From Chlorokybus atmophyticus (taxonomy: Eukaryota > Streptophyta > Chlorokybophyceae > Chlorokybales > Chlorokybaceae), in contig RHPI01003256.1 of assembly GCA_009103225.1 (NCBI GenBank), positions 92,091 to 156,090 on the forward strand: 64,000 nucleotides of DNA, given 5' to 3'. Made by a program: the position numbers and the translations under genes. Positions 34,298-45,955 of the stretch are shown piece by piece (position 1 is the first letter of the stretch; the number at the start of each line of letters is the position of its first letter). The notes beneath the pieces are model-generated. The model saw nothing but the letters and a program-made list of their open reading frames with translations. It was not told the DNA's origin and did not search any database.

Positions 34298-36548
34298 ATG
34301 GCCGCTCAGCAGCTTAGGCGACCCAGCAGGGCGGCGTCATCCTTGTCCTCCTCCTTATCCTCCTTCCCCAGGCGTTTCGTGATCGTGGGTCTCTGCTTCC
34401 TCTGCACCCTCGTCTGCTACTGCGACCGCACTGGCTTCTCCATCTTCTTCACGCACGCCGCCGACAACGCCACCCCGGAACCGCTGTCTCAGAGCCTCAA
34501 GGGATGGGTGCTGTCGTCGTTCTACTACGGATACGCACTCACGCAGGCAAGGAGGAGATTGCACATGATATGATAACAAACGTAGTTCTGTTGGTTGTTG
34601 CGGTCATGAGGCATGCATTCCAGCAATGTGGCTCACCAACCAACAACTTTCTATGCTGCTTTTCCTGGTCTCCTTCAATCTATACTCTATGTACTGTGTG
34701 GTCACGCGTTACACATCTAGGCATAGGCAAGTTGTCTTGCATATCAATCAAACGTGGACTTGAGCAGGACCCCCCTTGCAAATTCACCAAGGTTCCACAT
34801 TTACCAATATAATGCTCATTCAACACAGTCCGTAAGCTCTGTACGCTGCTTTTTGCCACAGGTTTGTCTTGTTCGTGCGTGCATGCATGCATTCTGGTAC
34901 AGGAGACGGACCCGATCTTGTATCCTTGATGCCAACAGCATTGTATCATACGCGCACATCAATTGCAATGTCTTGTGACCAGGCTTCCTTAACACATCAC
35001 CCATGCATGCACCTCACAATGATGTCATTGCTGTTGTAGCAGTCCGGTAAATACAGCACGACAAACTGTCATTGTGTCGGCTATGAGTTGACTTCTCCAA
35101 CCCTATCAGATCCCCGGCGGTTGGGCCGCTGCCAAGTACGGCGGTCGTCGCGTCCTCATCCCTTCCTTCGCCTTATGGACCTTAGCTTCCCTCCTCATGC
35201 CGACGCGCGTGTCCGGCGCCGGCGTGGCGGTGATGGTTGCAGCGCGCGTGGTGACGGGGGGAGCGCAGGGAGTCATATTCCCGGCGATACATACTGTACT
35301 AGCGGCGTGGATACCGCCGCACGAAAGGTCGAGAGCGGTGTCGCTGACAACGTCGGGCATGTACTTGGGGTCAGCCATATCCATGCTTGTACTACCAAGT
35401 AAGGGCCATTGTGCGTGCATTCTTGTTGTTCATTCTTCTCTCATCTTCTCTCTCGCTTCTGACTACAGTTACCCACCCTATGCTATGCTATGTGGACTTG
35501 TGTCTCTGTTACTCTCTTGCGGTTCTTTCGGCAATTTGAGGCACCTCAACAGTCAGTCAGCACTCATTTTCTTTGTTGCTGCAACTGCTCTGTTTGTTGA
35601 CCACGCGTTGGTACTGACTCTGTGTGTGCCCACATGCTCATCTCAGATGTGTTGGCCACCTTTGGTGTTGGCGCGGTGCCGCGTGTGGTGGGGCTGGCGG
35701 GCATATGTTGGGTGTTGTTGTGGATGCGCATGAGCTCGGAGCCGGCAGGTGCCGACTCTGTGACGCTGCAGCAGACGGGTGCAAAGTCCTCTTCCATCGA
35801 CCTGAACAAGTTGGAGAACGGCCACGCCCACGCCCACGCCAACGGCAACAACAACATGTTGGACAATGAGGCCGGGGAGACGCGCAAGCGGCCTCAAGCA
35901 ACTATCCCGTGGAGCCGCCTGTTGTCAAGTCCACCCGTGTGGGCCATCATCATCAACAACTTTGTGTTCCACTACGCGTTCTATGTACTCATGAGCTGGA
36001 TGCCAACCTATTTTGAACAAGGTTTGCACGCGCGGTTGGCCTCGATGGGACCCTTCAAGATGTTGCCTTACTTCATGATGTTTGTGTTCTCCAATGTGGG
36101 CGGCGTGGTGGCCGACCACCTCATTGTCCACAAGCACTACAACGTGGGTTACACGCGCAAGCTCCTCAACACAATTGGGTTCGTTGCAGCCGCAGCAGCA
36201 TTATTGTTGATGCCCACGGCTACAACTATCGGTACAGCGGTGGCGTATGCGACGGTGGCACTCGCCATGTGTGCGTTGGCACGAGGCGGCTTCTCCATCA
36301 ACCACATGGACATCGCCCCACGCCAGGCCGGCGTGTTGATGGCGCTGTCCAACACCGCCGGCACGCTCGCAGGAGTCATCGGCGTTGCGCTAACGGGCTT
36401 CATGCTTGCTGCCAGCAATGCTTCCAACAATGATGCACAGGGCACTGCGGGGGATTGGTTCGGCGTCTTCGCGGTCCCCGCGGTGCTTTGCGTGGCGAGT
36501 GCGGGGGTGTTTGTCGCATTTGCGTCCGGTGAAAGGATATTCGACTGA
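34298..36548 (+). CDS. SLC17/PHT4-family anion (phosphate) transporter, MFS
   Basis: Major facilitator superfamily transporter of the SLC17 branch, which in plants includes the PHT4 phosphate and ascorbate carriers of plastids and Golgi. Three exons (34298-34546, 35110-35398, 35647-36548) give 479 residues. Diagnostic motifs are YGYALTQ|IPGGWAAAKYGGRRV across the first splice, IPPHERSRAVSLTTSGMYLG after TM4, HYAFYVLMSWMPTYF in TM7, and GFSINHMDIAPRQAGVLMAL near TM10. The central loop holds a His/Asn run. Intron 1 uses a GC donor (GCAAGG at 34547), forced by the conserved protein junction. The Ser/Arg-rich N-terminus could be a short plastid signal, but this is unclear. The substrate cannot be deduced. 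Confidence 0.9.
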
Positions 36549-37382
36549 ATATTTGAGAGTCCTCTTGTTGATGGGCTCATGCCTGGCACCATGGGATGAT
36601 GATGCCATGCATTAGTTGAGCTGTTTTGGTGAGCCATTGGCACTTGTGCTGAGTTGAGTTAGTTACATGACTATAAGGTCGTATTGCGGGCTTTGCCTAT
36701 GCCATGCTTGCACAATCAGGACGTTCACAGAGACACTCACTCAACTACAGCACTCTACACCCATTGACATGGCGCACATGTTCAACTGCACCCACAGCAC
36801 ACATCAATCTTAGTTGAACCTTGCACAATGTTGCAACTCGAGTCACAGGCAGACAGGGTGATATCGCTACAATTGGATCCATTCACCGATTGGCAGCCTC
36901 AGGCAACCGCTTGTACTGCTATGGTTAACATAAACTTTCATGAACAACTTGGTAAGTGTGCAAGACAGATTTAACTACATAGCATAGCAGGCGCAACAGG
37001 ACAAAGAGCTTGGACCTGAGCCAAAGAGAAGTGACGAGCAGCAACTGTCTCGACTTGCGCCACACCCATAGCACCGTTATAGAAATGAAGCAACTGCCAT
37101 GACATGAGAGCAGTTTAACCTCACCCCACGCCAGGGTGGGGCACCCAGCTCCCCCAGCCTCTTCCAAACAACCAGCCCACGAACAAAGTACTTTGACGAC
37201 CTGAGCAGCATTGGAAGAGGACAACAGCAGCGACAACGCTGACAACGCCAGCGACAATGCCTCTTCTGTTGATGGCGTTTGCGCGCCTTATGACATAGGT
37301 GTTGTGCCGCAGCTCTTGTGGCCATTGGAGTTGTGCTGGAGCAGACGAGGAGCCGACATGCTCCAGCTGGTGTCGTCAAGGT
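36549..37382. other. Intergenic region with unassigned minus-strand frames
   Basis: Downstream of the transporter. On the minus strand one frame contains a hydrophobic run (GIVAGVVSVVAAVVLFQCC, about 37200-37260) but no supported gene model reaches it. Confidence 0.35.
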
Positions 37383-37726
37383 CATAAGGATATATGACTA
37401 CGACCAGCTCCGGCAGCGCGCGTGACGAGGTTGTCGGTGTCCCATGTCTTGTGCAGGATTTGCTGTGTGTACAAACAGTATGGGGGCATAGTCAGCATTG
37501 TTTCCAACCAACCAAGCCTGCGTCTCTTCGTAATGAGACACGTACCTGTATAAGTTTCCAGAGTCTTGAGCGACCTTGTGAACATTGGGAACAACTTCTC
37601 ATTGACAACGTCAAACACCGTATCAATGCTCCCGTACCCCAGCAGAAACACCACAGCATCAACCTGTGTCTGCTGGAATCGACGGTGCAGCTGATTGGAC
37701 AGATGCACGTTACGCAAGTGACCATC
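37383..37726 (-). CDS. Possible exon or gene fragment, unknown product
   Basis: A minus-strand frame beginning after a potential acceptor (ACTAG at 37726) has protein-like composition, including QVDAVVFLLGYGSIDTVFDV and NEKLFPMFTRSLKTLETYT. A good donor follows at 37545, and CACACAG at about 37466 is a matching acceptor. However, joining the two does not keep the downstream frame open for long, and reading through gives only 111 residues. Upstream there is little room before the DUF1279 gene ends at 38080. It may be a gene remnant or a wrongly read non-coding stretch. No family was recognised. Confidence 0.3.
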
Positions 37727-38079
37727 TAGTCATTGCAGCATCCTTACAAACCCTTGCCCCCTAGCGCTTGATGCCAATGTACCTTGTGAATGCTCTACAC
37801 TCGCACAGATTCATGCTGAAAACAAATGCTCCTGGTCACGATGACATTGATACACATATGCGCTGCAGAAAGCCAACACACGGATGGACGGATGGATGGA
37901 TTCAACGCCTAGATGCAGTCACAGCCATCTGAGAAAACACTATGTACCTTCCACTGATGTTACCGTCACAGCCTATGCTACCCTACCTTTGCTCAAACTA
38001 CTGTACACTTCATGTGCAAAATGTGTGTCACACACGTCACATCTCAGAGCAAGTCTCTCTCTCCTTAACTCCCCACCCT

Positions 38080-40220
38080 TTAGTCTTTCCTCTTGCTCCC
38101 CATCCAGTTGGCGACGACAGGCGTGAGGGCGACGGTGGGAGGGAAGCGGATGGGGCTGGCCGCCTTGTGGGCCGCGTACGCCAGCGCGATAGTGCCAAGC
38201 TGAGACCCACCGCTGTCCACCTGCGTGTGTGTACACATCTGTCTGTTCATCTGTGTGTACACCCAAGCTGCATTCAACCCAAGTCTCACACCTGTATCCC
38301 GGCAAGCGAGAGGAGAGCTGCAACATTCACACCCGCGTTGACAAGGGCATAGCACACCCCGAAGGAGATGACCGAGAGCGACACCGAGGTGGCCAGGTAG
38401 GCGCCACCATACCTGCATATGTACTAGTGTTTGTGGTTTGTGGTGTTTGGTGTGTACTTCACTAATGTGAATTGGGGTGCAATCAGTTGATACTAGCGCT
38501 GGTGAATAATACTCCATCAAACAGCCAGACACGTGTGCGCAAACATGTAAACGCTACGTACGACACCATACAAAAGTGTGCATGCACATGTCAACAAGAA
38601 AGTCTGCTTCTAACAGAGCTGTGTACCATTGGTCGCTTGTGAATGTTGTCTATGAGACTGCCAGCCTCCACCCCACGCTTGCACACGCAGTGTTATGTGT
38701 ACCAAAGCCGCACCCCGCCAGCCAGCAAACACCAACATGCATGCTTAATTCAGCAACAAATCAGTTTGCTGATGTAAATATCTGGTGGTGGGGTGGGGGA
38801 CTTGCTATCTTATGCGCCGTTAGCAGTGTGCATGGAACGACAACAGCAAAGCGATACTGCCATTATTCAACATTGAAGAAACAGTAACGCATGTGCAGTT
38901 ACAAAGCGGAAAGAGGGAGAGAGATTACCATACCATCCCATACATGCACGCATGCATGTTAGCAACATGTACAGACTCAACAACAACACACCTTGCCAGC
39001 AGGTCCTTGGCTGTTGTGCCCATCTTCTCCCCATCTTCCCCCTCATCCCCCTTGCTCTTGCTCATGGTATTCCTGAGGGCTCTGAACAGGCCAGCCTGCA
39101 GCCCCTCATCATCACTATCATCCTCACCCTTACTTTTCTTTCTATTATCCACATCATCCCCCTTCTTCTTGCTCATGGTATTCCTGAGAGCTTTGAACAG
39201 GCCAGCCTCCAGCCCCTTATCACCATCATCCTCACCCTTCTTGTACTTACTGCTATCCACATCATCCCCCTTGTTCTTGCTCATGGTATTCCTGAGGGCT
39301 CTGAAGAGGCCAGCCTCCAGCCCCTCATCACCATCATCCTCACCCTTCTTGTACTTACTGCTATCCACACCATCCCCCTTGTTCTTGCTCATGGTATTCC
39401 TGAGGGCTCTGAAGAGGCCAGCCTCCAGCCCCTTATCACCATCATCCTCACCCTTCTTGTACTTACTACTATCCACATCATCCCCCTTGTTCTTGCTCAT
39501 GGTATTCCTGAGGGCTCTGAAGAGGCCAGCCTCCAGCCCCTCACCACCACCATCATCCTCACCCTTCTTGTTCTTACTGTTGTTGTTGCTCATGATACTC
39601 CTGAGGGCTCTAAACAGGCTAGCCTCCAGCCCCTCATCACCATCATCATCCTCACCCTTCCTGTTCTTACTAGTACCCACATCATCCTCCCCCTTGTTCT
39701 TGCCCATGGATTTCCTGAGGGCTCTAAACAGGCCAGCCTCCAGCCCTTCATCACCACCATCATCCTCACCCTTCCTGTTCTTACTAGTACCCACATCATC
39801 CCCCTTGTTCTTGCCCATGGTATTCCTGAGGGCTCTAAACAGGCCCGCCTGCAGCCCCTCATCACCACCATCATCCTCGCCCTTCCTGTTCTTACTACTT
39901 TTGTAACTATTTTTGAGGGCCTTGAACAGGCCAGCCTCCAGCCCCCACTTGCGGGTGACAGCCTCTACCTCATCAATTACCTTGTCGGTCACAGCGTCCT
40001 TCACCACCTGCCCCACACCTCCGCCGCCCTTCTTGTTATCCCCCTCCTTCAGGGCGCAGAGGGCTGCTTGGTGGTGGCCCCTGACACTAACGCTCTGTCT
40101 AGCCACATGTGGAAGGCGGAGGCCTCTGCCGCCGCCCCTGCTGGAGGTGGAGGTCCTGCAGGGCGACAGGGCGGAGACACACGCCGATGCTGAAGTGGAC
40201 GCTGTTGCCGTCATCATCAT
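38080..40220 (-). CDS. DUF1279/FAM210-like plastid protein with nine tandem repeats
   Basis: Three exons in frame (40220-38992, 38412-38292, 38220-38080) give 496 residues. The first 60 or so residues are Ser/Thr/Arg-rich with few acids and fit a chloroplast transit peptide. Residues about 90-390 are nine repeats of about 37 residues, each an amphipathic GLEAGLFRALRNTM block followed by a Lys/Gly/Asp-rich KGEDDGD block. The C-terminal 90 residues are a DUF1279 domain: YGGAYLATSVSLSVISFGVC, then ALAYAAHKAASPIRFPPT and LTPVVANW. DUF1279 (FAM210) proteins sit in organelle membranes through one hydrophobic segment, and their biochemical role is poorly known. The repeat block is not part of other DUF1279 proteins that I know of. 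Confidence 0.85.
39000..39950 (-). repeat. Coding tandem repeat, nine units of 90-114 bp
   Basis: Each unit is a multiple of three, so the reading frame persists and the opposite strand is also open across the whole block. Units 5-7 are nearly identical, while the outer units are more diverged. One unit lacks six residues. This is the pattern of recent unequal crossover in the middle of the array. Confidence 0.92.
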
Positions 40221-40229
40221 GGGCTACGG

Positions 40230-40487
40230 GTGTGGCTGTGGATATTGTTGTGATGGCTGCTCGTGCTGTTTCGGTTGTTGTCCTCGCTGCTGTGGTGGAT
40301 GTGGTTGCCGTCGCCGCCGCAGTGTGTCTATCGCATGCAACGGCTGTGGATTCGCCCTATCCCCGATGTTCGCTGTAAGCATGCCGTCGGCACGGGAGGC
40401 TTGGACTTGTATGCCCAATTTGTTCAACGTTAATGCAGAGGCGGCGGCCGCGTGCATAAACTCTCAGTACTACTTGCACACGGTCCT
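40230..40487 (+). pseudogene. Left part of an interrupted open frame (LINE-like target of the second Ty3 element)
   Basis: An open frame (ending NSQYYLHTV) runs directly into the TSD of the Ty3 insertion. Removing the element and one TSD copy joins it in frame to the RNase H-bearing frame at 45956. The upstream part is Cys/Gly-rich and not recognised, so where the old element begins is unknown. Confidence 0.45.
40484..40487. repeat. Target site duplication TCCT, left copy
   Basis: It directly precedes TGTAATGTC, the left LTR edge, and matches 45952-45955 next to the right LTR. Four base pairs is short but fits the exact LTR edges. Confidence 0.7.
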
Positions 40488-40800
40488 TGTAATGTCGGTA
40501 GTCACAATAACGGCGGCATAGCAACATGCATATAGCAAGGGTACACTGAGCGGTATAGTAAGGCAGACTGAATTAAGAATGAGAAAGGTGCCCGCTTAGG
40601 GCACCTTTCTCATTAGGGCACAACTGTGGCATGTTGCTAATGCGTCTGTATGTGAAAGAGATAAGAAAAGGAATGCATGCTATTGGCTAATGCAATATCT
40701 ATTGTGCATTCTAATGAGGCGCGTGGCCTCGCTGTCTGACTAAGAGCGTGTTGATAATGCGGCGCTAACAAGACCATGTGAATAAGCATGCGCCGCTACA
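40488..40800 (-). repeat. 3' LTR of the second Ty3 element
   Basis: 313 bp, nearly identical to the other LTR. It carries a perfect hairpin (GAGAAAGGTGCCC at about 40580 and its inverse ending near 40613) that the other LTR lacks because 13 bp are missing there. Confidence 0.93.
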
Positions 40801-40938
40801 TTACCCCTCCCTTTAAAAAGAAGAGCTGCGCTCGAAATAAGGCGTCATGTTGGAAACATGCTGAATGTTTTGTGTCTTCCTCCCACCGGGTGTATAGTCC
40901 CTCTTCTTCAGCTTGTATGTGTTAGGGCGGGTGCGTTC

Positions 40939-42260
40939 TTACATAACATAAAGACCGGACCATCTGGGTTTAAGTTTTGTAGTTTGATGAATAACCCCAT
41001 CGTGACCATACTTACGTTTCTTGGAAGTCATGCGGACAGTCTTCACAAGGACCCGATCACCCACAGCGTACTCCACTGTCCTGTGGCGCGCGTCATGATT
41101 TTTTTTCTGGCGGTCCTGTGCCGCACGTAGGTTTTCGGCTGCCACCTCCCGCAGGATAGGCAACTCCTGTGAGAGTTGCTGATACCAAGCGGAGCTGTCG
41201 ATGGCGGGACCGTACGAGGGTAGCTGAGCCTGTGGTGGGAGCTGAGCCTCGCGGCCGTACAGCAGACGGAATGGAGTGTGGCCGGTTGAGGCGTGTATGG
41301 ACGTGTTATAAGCAAATGTTACGGCCCCCAAAATGCTATCCCAATTGGTGTGGTACTCGTTGATGTATTTGGCGATAGTCCTCTTCAAAGTCCTGTTCAT
41401 TCTCTCAACCAACCCGTCCATCTGAGGATAATACGGTGAAGTAAAAGTTTGAGCAATGCCAAGTGCGGCGGCAACGCGAGCCATAACCTCGCCCGTAAAG
41501 TATAGGCCGCAATCAGATAAAATCTTTTTAGGGCAGCCGTGGCGCTTAATGATGGCGAGAAGAAATGATGCAACTGTGTCAGCGTTGACGGCTGCGATGG
41601 CCGCGATCTCTGTCCAACGTGTCACATATTCAGAACGTACAATGATGTACTGATTGCCCCCCCCATTGATGTTGGCAGAGGTCCGGTGATGTCCCAAGCC
41701 AGTAGATCGAACGGCTTGCCGACGGCGATGGGCTGGAGCTCTCCCGCGGCCTTGCCGTGCGTGTCGTTGTGGCGCTGACAGGTGTCACAGCTTCTGACAA
41801 AGTTGTGCACGTCAGCACGCAAGCCGTGCCAAAAGTACGAGGCGCGGACGCGCTCCAAGGTTTTGTGAAAGCCAAGATGCCCCATCAGTGGGTCATCATG
41901 GCAGGCTGACAGGTACACGAGATAAAAGCGCGCCGGAATGACCAGGAGCGGCTCCGACCCTGCGACGCAGGTGTACAGCAGGTCGCTGTCAGGATCGCCG
42001 TGCAGTACGTACGTGAGTGTACCAGCAGGTACGGTACCCAGGACCCCCGATGCCAGCATGGTGCGCAATTCGCGTAACTTGGGTTCCGTCATCTGGGCCC
42101 GCCGTATCTCAGTAACGCTGGGCAGGTCTGGCCTGGTCGGTCTGAGCAAGGTTGGCGGGGGCGGTGGCGTCTGTGGCGTAGGCAACGGCGGCGGCGGAGG
42201 CGATTGCTCATGCTGGTCACCTAGGGCAGGTAGTATAGCAGGTGACCGGCGTGGTTGCAC
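40939..42260 (-). pseudogene. Integrase region of the second Ty3 element
   Basis: The zinc-binding N-terminus (HLGFHKTLERVRASYFWHG with CDTCQ) and the catalytic core are recognisable, but a frameshift near 41690 splits them. The core keeps the second acidic residue region (LSDCGLYF) and the glutamate (VERMNRT). The C-terminal part ends normally near the 3' LTR. Confidence 0.85.
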
Positions 42261-42545
42261 CGTCGGAGGTGCAGCAGACTATGAGATCTCAGCTGGATTA
42301 CGCTGAGTGGTAGTGCTTGGGGCGGCCTTGTAGAGCAGTGCAGGCAGCTGCACAGGGGCGGCGGCGAGGGCGCCGGCGCTGCGGTTGTCCTCATAGGGTT
42401 CAGTAGGGTTGTAGGAACCAGCAGGAACGTCCTGGTAGGGCTCAGGAATGAACGACCAAGTGTCAGTAGAATGGCTTGCAGTAGGTGCAGTACTGGCAAC
42501 TAACGCTGTCTCCCGTGGCTGCGGTGCATTGCTGCTGTCTGATGT

Positions 42546-43782
42546 CTATGAGCGTGTCACTCTGCTTCGTGCTCTGCGTGGTGGCTGTAGCATGTTCGAT
42601 ACCCAACGTGATGCTTGAATGTCACCAACCATGTCCACCGGTGCGCGTGAGAGCGCGTCAACATCACCACACAAGGTCCCCGGACGGTGTGTGATAGTGA
42701 AGTCATAGGCTTGCAATGACAACACCCACCGGGCAATGCGACCTTTGGGTTGCTTCGTGCGTAGGAGCTGCACCAATGCGCTATGATCCGTTTCGATGTA
42801 CACATCCGCGCCATGTAGGTAGGGATGAAGCTTGTCGAAGGCCCACACCACCGCGAGACACTCGCGCTCCGTCGTAGTGTAGTTCTTTTCCGCCGGCGTT
42901 AGTGAGCGCGACGCGAACAATAGGGGCGCATACGCATCATGTGGATAGGAGTATTGCAACAACACGAGGCCAAGCCCGTAGTTGCTGGCATCCGTGCGCA
43001 ACACAAAGCTTGATGTGAAGTCCGGGAAGTGTAACAGAGGTGCTGAGGCCAGTGCGGACTTCAGCTCGAACGCAACCTGGCAGGCTTCCGTCCAGCTGAA
43101 GGTCACGTCTTTGCATACGAGTGCACGCAAGGGAGCTGACACTGTGGCGAATCCAGGTACGAAGCGTGCATAAAACGCACACATCCCAAGGAAACGGCGT
43201 ACTGCTTGTACACCGTTGGGCTCGGGGAACTGGCTGATAGCGGCAGTCTTGTCAGGGTCAGCGCGTAGGCCCTGTGCTGATACGATAAGCCCAAGAACTT
43301 TAACGTGCATACGGCAAACAGGCACTTCTTCTGGTTGAGTACGATGCCGGCTGTTTCGAGCCGCTCAAACACCTGTTGTAGATGTTCTCCGTGCTGTCCG
43401 ACACTCTTGGAACACACGAGGATGTCGTCTAAGTAGATAAGTACAAATGGTAGGTCATGGAGGATGTCGTGCATCAGCCGCTGGAAAGTCGCTGGTGCGT
43501 TGCACAGTCCGAATGGCATTACTGTCCATTCGTATAGTCGTGTAGTGTCTTTGCGCGGCTGTCTCCGTGCATACTGACTTGCCAGAAGCCGGAGGCAGCG
43601 TCCATCTTAGAATATACTCTGTACCCTTGTAGCTTGTCGAACATAGAATCAATGCTCGGCACAGGATACTTATCGTTTACGGTCACATCATTCACAGCTC
43701 TGTAGTCGACGCAAAACCGTTTGGTACCGTCTGGCTTGGCAGCAAGGACCACTTGACTGCACCATTCCGAGGATGAGGGCAC
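42546..43782 (-). pseudogene. Reverse transcriptase and RNase H of the second Ty3 element
   Basis: Fingers and palm (CVDYRAVNDVTV, MPFGLCNAPATF, YLDD) and RNase H (LRTDASNYG, TERECLAVVWAF, TDHSALV) are all present but lie in three frames, with breaks near 43519 and 43320. The order and motifs are those of Ty3/gypsy pol. Confidence 0.9.
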
Positions 43783-43850
43783 GATGAAGCCGTGCTCGAG
43801 GAGATCTTTGACAAGGTTATCAATGATAAGATCCTCCGGCCGTGAGTGTC

Positions 43851-45509
43851 TCAGTATTGTCTGGTGTGAACGCGCCTGGCGTCTCTGATATCAATGACGT
43901 GCTGTACGACAGAGATGCACTTGTTTGCATCCGGAGCTGCAAACAGCACGGAAAACTCGTCCAGCACGGCTGTGATGGCGTTTGTGGCATCTGTCTCAAT
44001 TAATATCAGTGGCTCGGACTGTGGCTGAGGCTGAGGTACTCTGATTGGTATGGATACTTTGATAGGTACTGGTACTGATGCAGTGACAGCAGCAGCACAT
44101 ATGGTGGTTGGTGGTGACAGGAGCGTCACACCCCCGTCAGGAAACAGCAGTGCTTGCGTAGACACGCTGCAGTCAGTGGTGCGCAGCCAATCAGTGCTCA
44201 AAACAACGTCAAACAGCTGAGTAGGGAGGATGCGGAAGCGGTAACGTTGATTGTACTGCTCCCCAATCACCAAAGTGGCTGAGCAGGACGTAGAGGACTC
44301 GGCGGTGATGTTGCCGTCACCAAACTGTACTGTGATGCGAGATGCGGTTGACACTGGCAAGCGCAGCTGGGTGACAAGCGCCTCAGATACGGAGGAAATG
44401 GACGAGCCGGTGTCCAGGAGAATGTTCACAGTTGTGTTCTCCAACAGTCCTTGTACGGTGCACACGCCTTTGGCAGCGGCAGCAGAGGCCGTCACAGCTT
44501 GTACGTCAAAATGATTTATGAGGGGCGTCTCCTCCCCTCCGACAGCCAGCATGACGTTCTGCATGCGTGGACGGCCTGCCAAGCGACAATCATTGGCATA
44601 ATGGCCATATTTGTTGCAATTAAAAACATCTTGGTTCGCCAAGCTGGTTAAACTTGGGCATGGGGCGCTGAGGGGCTTGTGAACGTGACTGTGCATGTGA
44701 TTGTCCACGAAACTGAGGTTGACGTACAGTGCCGCCACTGTGGCGAGGGAAACGGCGTTGCTGTGTGCGGTTAAACTGAGTATGGTTTCTTGGTGCTACT
44801 GACTGGGCATTTAAGGTCACTTTGGGTAACTGACTGGGCTGTAAGTCATTAATAGTGGCTTCAACTCTCCTTGCCAAACCAAATGCTTCTTCCAAAGTGT
44901 TAGCTTGAGTAGTCGCTGCTCTGTCTCTATAATGTGGCTTCACGGTAGCCCAAAACAAGCCTATCCTTGTTTTCTCCGTCAAATTACCATCCGCAAACAC
45001 CAAAGTTTCATTAAAGCGCACAAATACTCGGTGATGAACTCTGATTCACGTTGCTTCATGGTGAAAATGTGTGACCAAGCTGAGGCTGAAGTAGCCGGAG
45101 TAGCCGAGAACGCAAATAATAAAGCATCACGGAGCTTGGACCATGTGGTTTCAACGTCTGTAAATTGATTAATTAACCAACCAGCGGCAGTACCGGTGAG
45201 CAGGAGAGAGACCTCGCGGCACTTGTCAGTGTCCTCCCATCCATGGTACTCGGCGTACTGGCTGACCTCCGCGAGCCAGTGCCGTACTTCCTTCGTGCGG
45301 TCGTCTGAAAACTTTTCAGGCCGCGCCCGCCTGTCACGTCCCCCCTGAGCTGCGGACTGCGCGGCGGCGACGTCGTTCGTGGTAGACAGCTGCTCCAGCC
45401 TGCGCACGATACGGTCAACCACGGCGGCGGACGAGGAGTCTACTACTGTCGTCCCGCCGGCTGCGGCAGCAGCGTCCGTAGCGGCTGCTGTAGCACGCGT
45501 CGGTGCCAT
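43851..45509 (-). pseudogene. Gag and aspartic protease of the second Ty3 element
   Basis: Gag starts at 45509 (MAPTRATAAATDAA). It shows a capsid-like region (EVRHWLAEVSQYAEYHGW), a frameshift near 45020, a single CCHC knuckle (CNKYGHYANDC, about 44600) and a protease active site ILLDTGSSISSVS (about 44410). A second break near 44640 separates gag from protease. Confidence 0.88.
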
Positions 45510-45651
45510 GAGTCAATGTGGTCGGCGTTAAAAGAACAGCGCTTGCCCGAAAATAAGCTGATGCCGGTGCCGAAAAGATGTAATTGAATAAAATGTGTTT
45601 TAATTAGGGGCCGTGAGTGATGTATTGGCACTCAATCCGCGTCTCCACTAA

Positions 45652-45951
45652 TATAATGTCGGTAGTCACAATAAAGGCGGCATAGCAACATGCATATAGC
45701 AAGGGTACATTGAGCGGTATAGTAAGGCAGACTGAATTAAGAATGAGAAAGGTGCCCGCTTAAATAGGGCACAACTGTGGCATGTTGCTAATGCGTCTGT
45801 ATGTGAAAGAGATAAGAAAAGGAATGCATGCTATTGGCTAATGCAATATCTATTGTGCATTCTAATGAGGCGCGTGGCCTCGCTGTCTGACTAAGAGCAT
45901 GTTGATAATGCGGCGCTAACAAGACCATGTGAATAAGCATGCGCCGCTACA
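45652..45951 (-). repeat. 5' LTR of the second Ty3 element
   Basis: 300 bp, matching 40488-40800 except for a few substitutions and a 13-bp difference within the hairpin. The adjoining interior (GTGGAGACGCGG on the minus strand, near 45640) may be the primer binding site, but the matching tRNA was not identified. Confidence 0.92.
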
Positions 45952-45955
45952 TCCT

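Larger units (their letters stand above)
40488..45951 (-). mobile_element. Decayed Ty3/gypsy LTR retrotransposon, minus orientation
   Basis: 5.46 kb with two LTRs (40488-40800 and 45652-45951) that begin TGTA or TATA and end TACA. The 4-bp target duplication TCCT is at 40484-40487 and 45952-45955. The minus-strand interior reads gag, CCHC, protease, RT, RNase H and integrase. A polypurine tract (AAAGGGAGGGG, inverse at about 40804-40816) abuts the 3' LTR. Several frameshifts make it non-autonomous. It differs clearly from the first element, with no methyltransferase or PHD finger and a YLDD RT. Confidence 0.93.

Noticed and set aside
38952-40193. Plus-strand open frames of 413 and 337 codons
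   Set aside because: They are the reverse face of the DUF1279 repeat exon. All repeat units are multiples of three, which keeps the opposite strand open, and the residues are low-complexity Leu/Ile/Ser.
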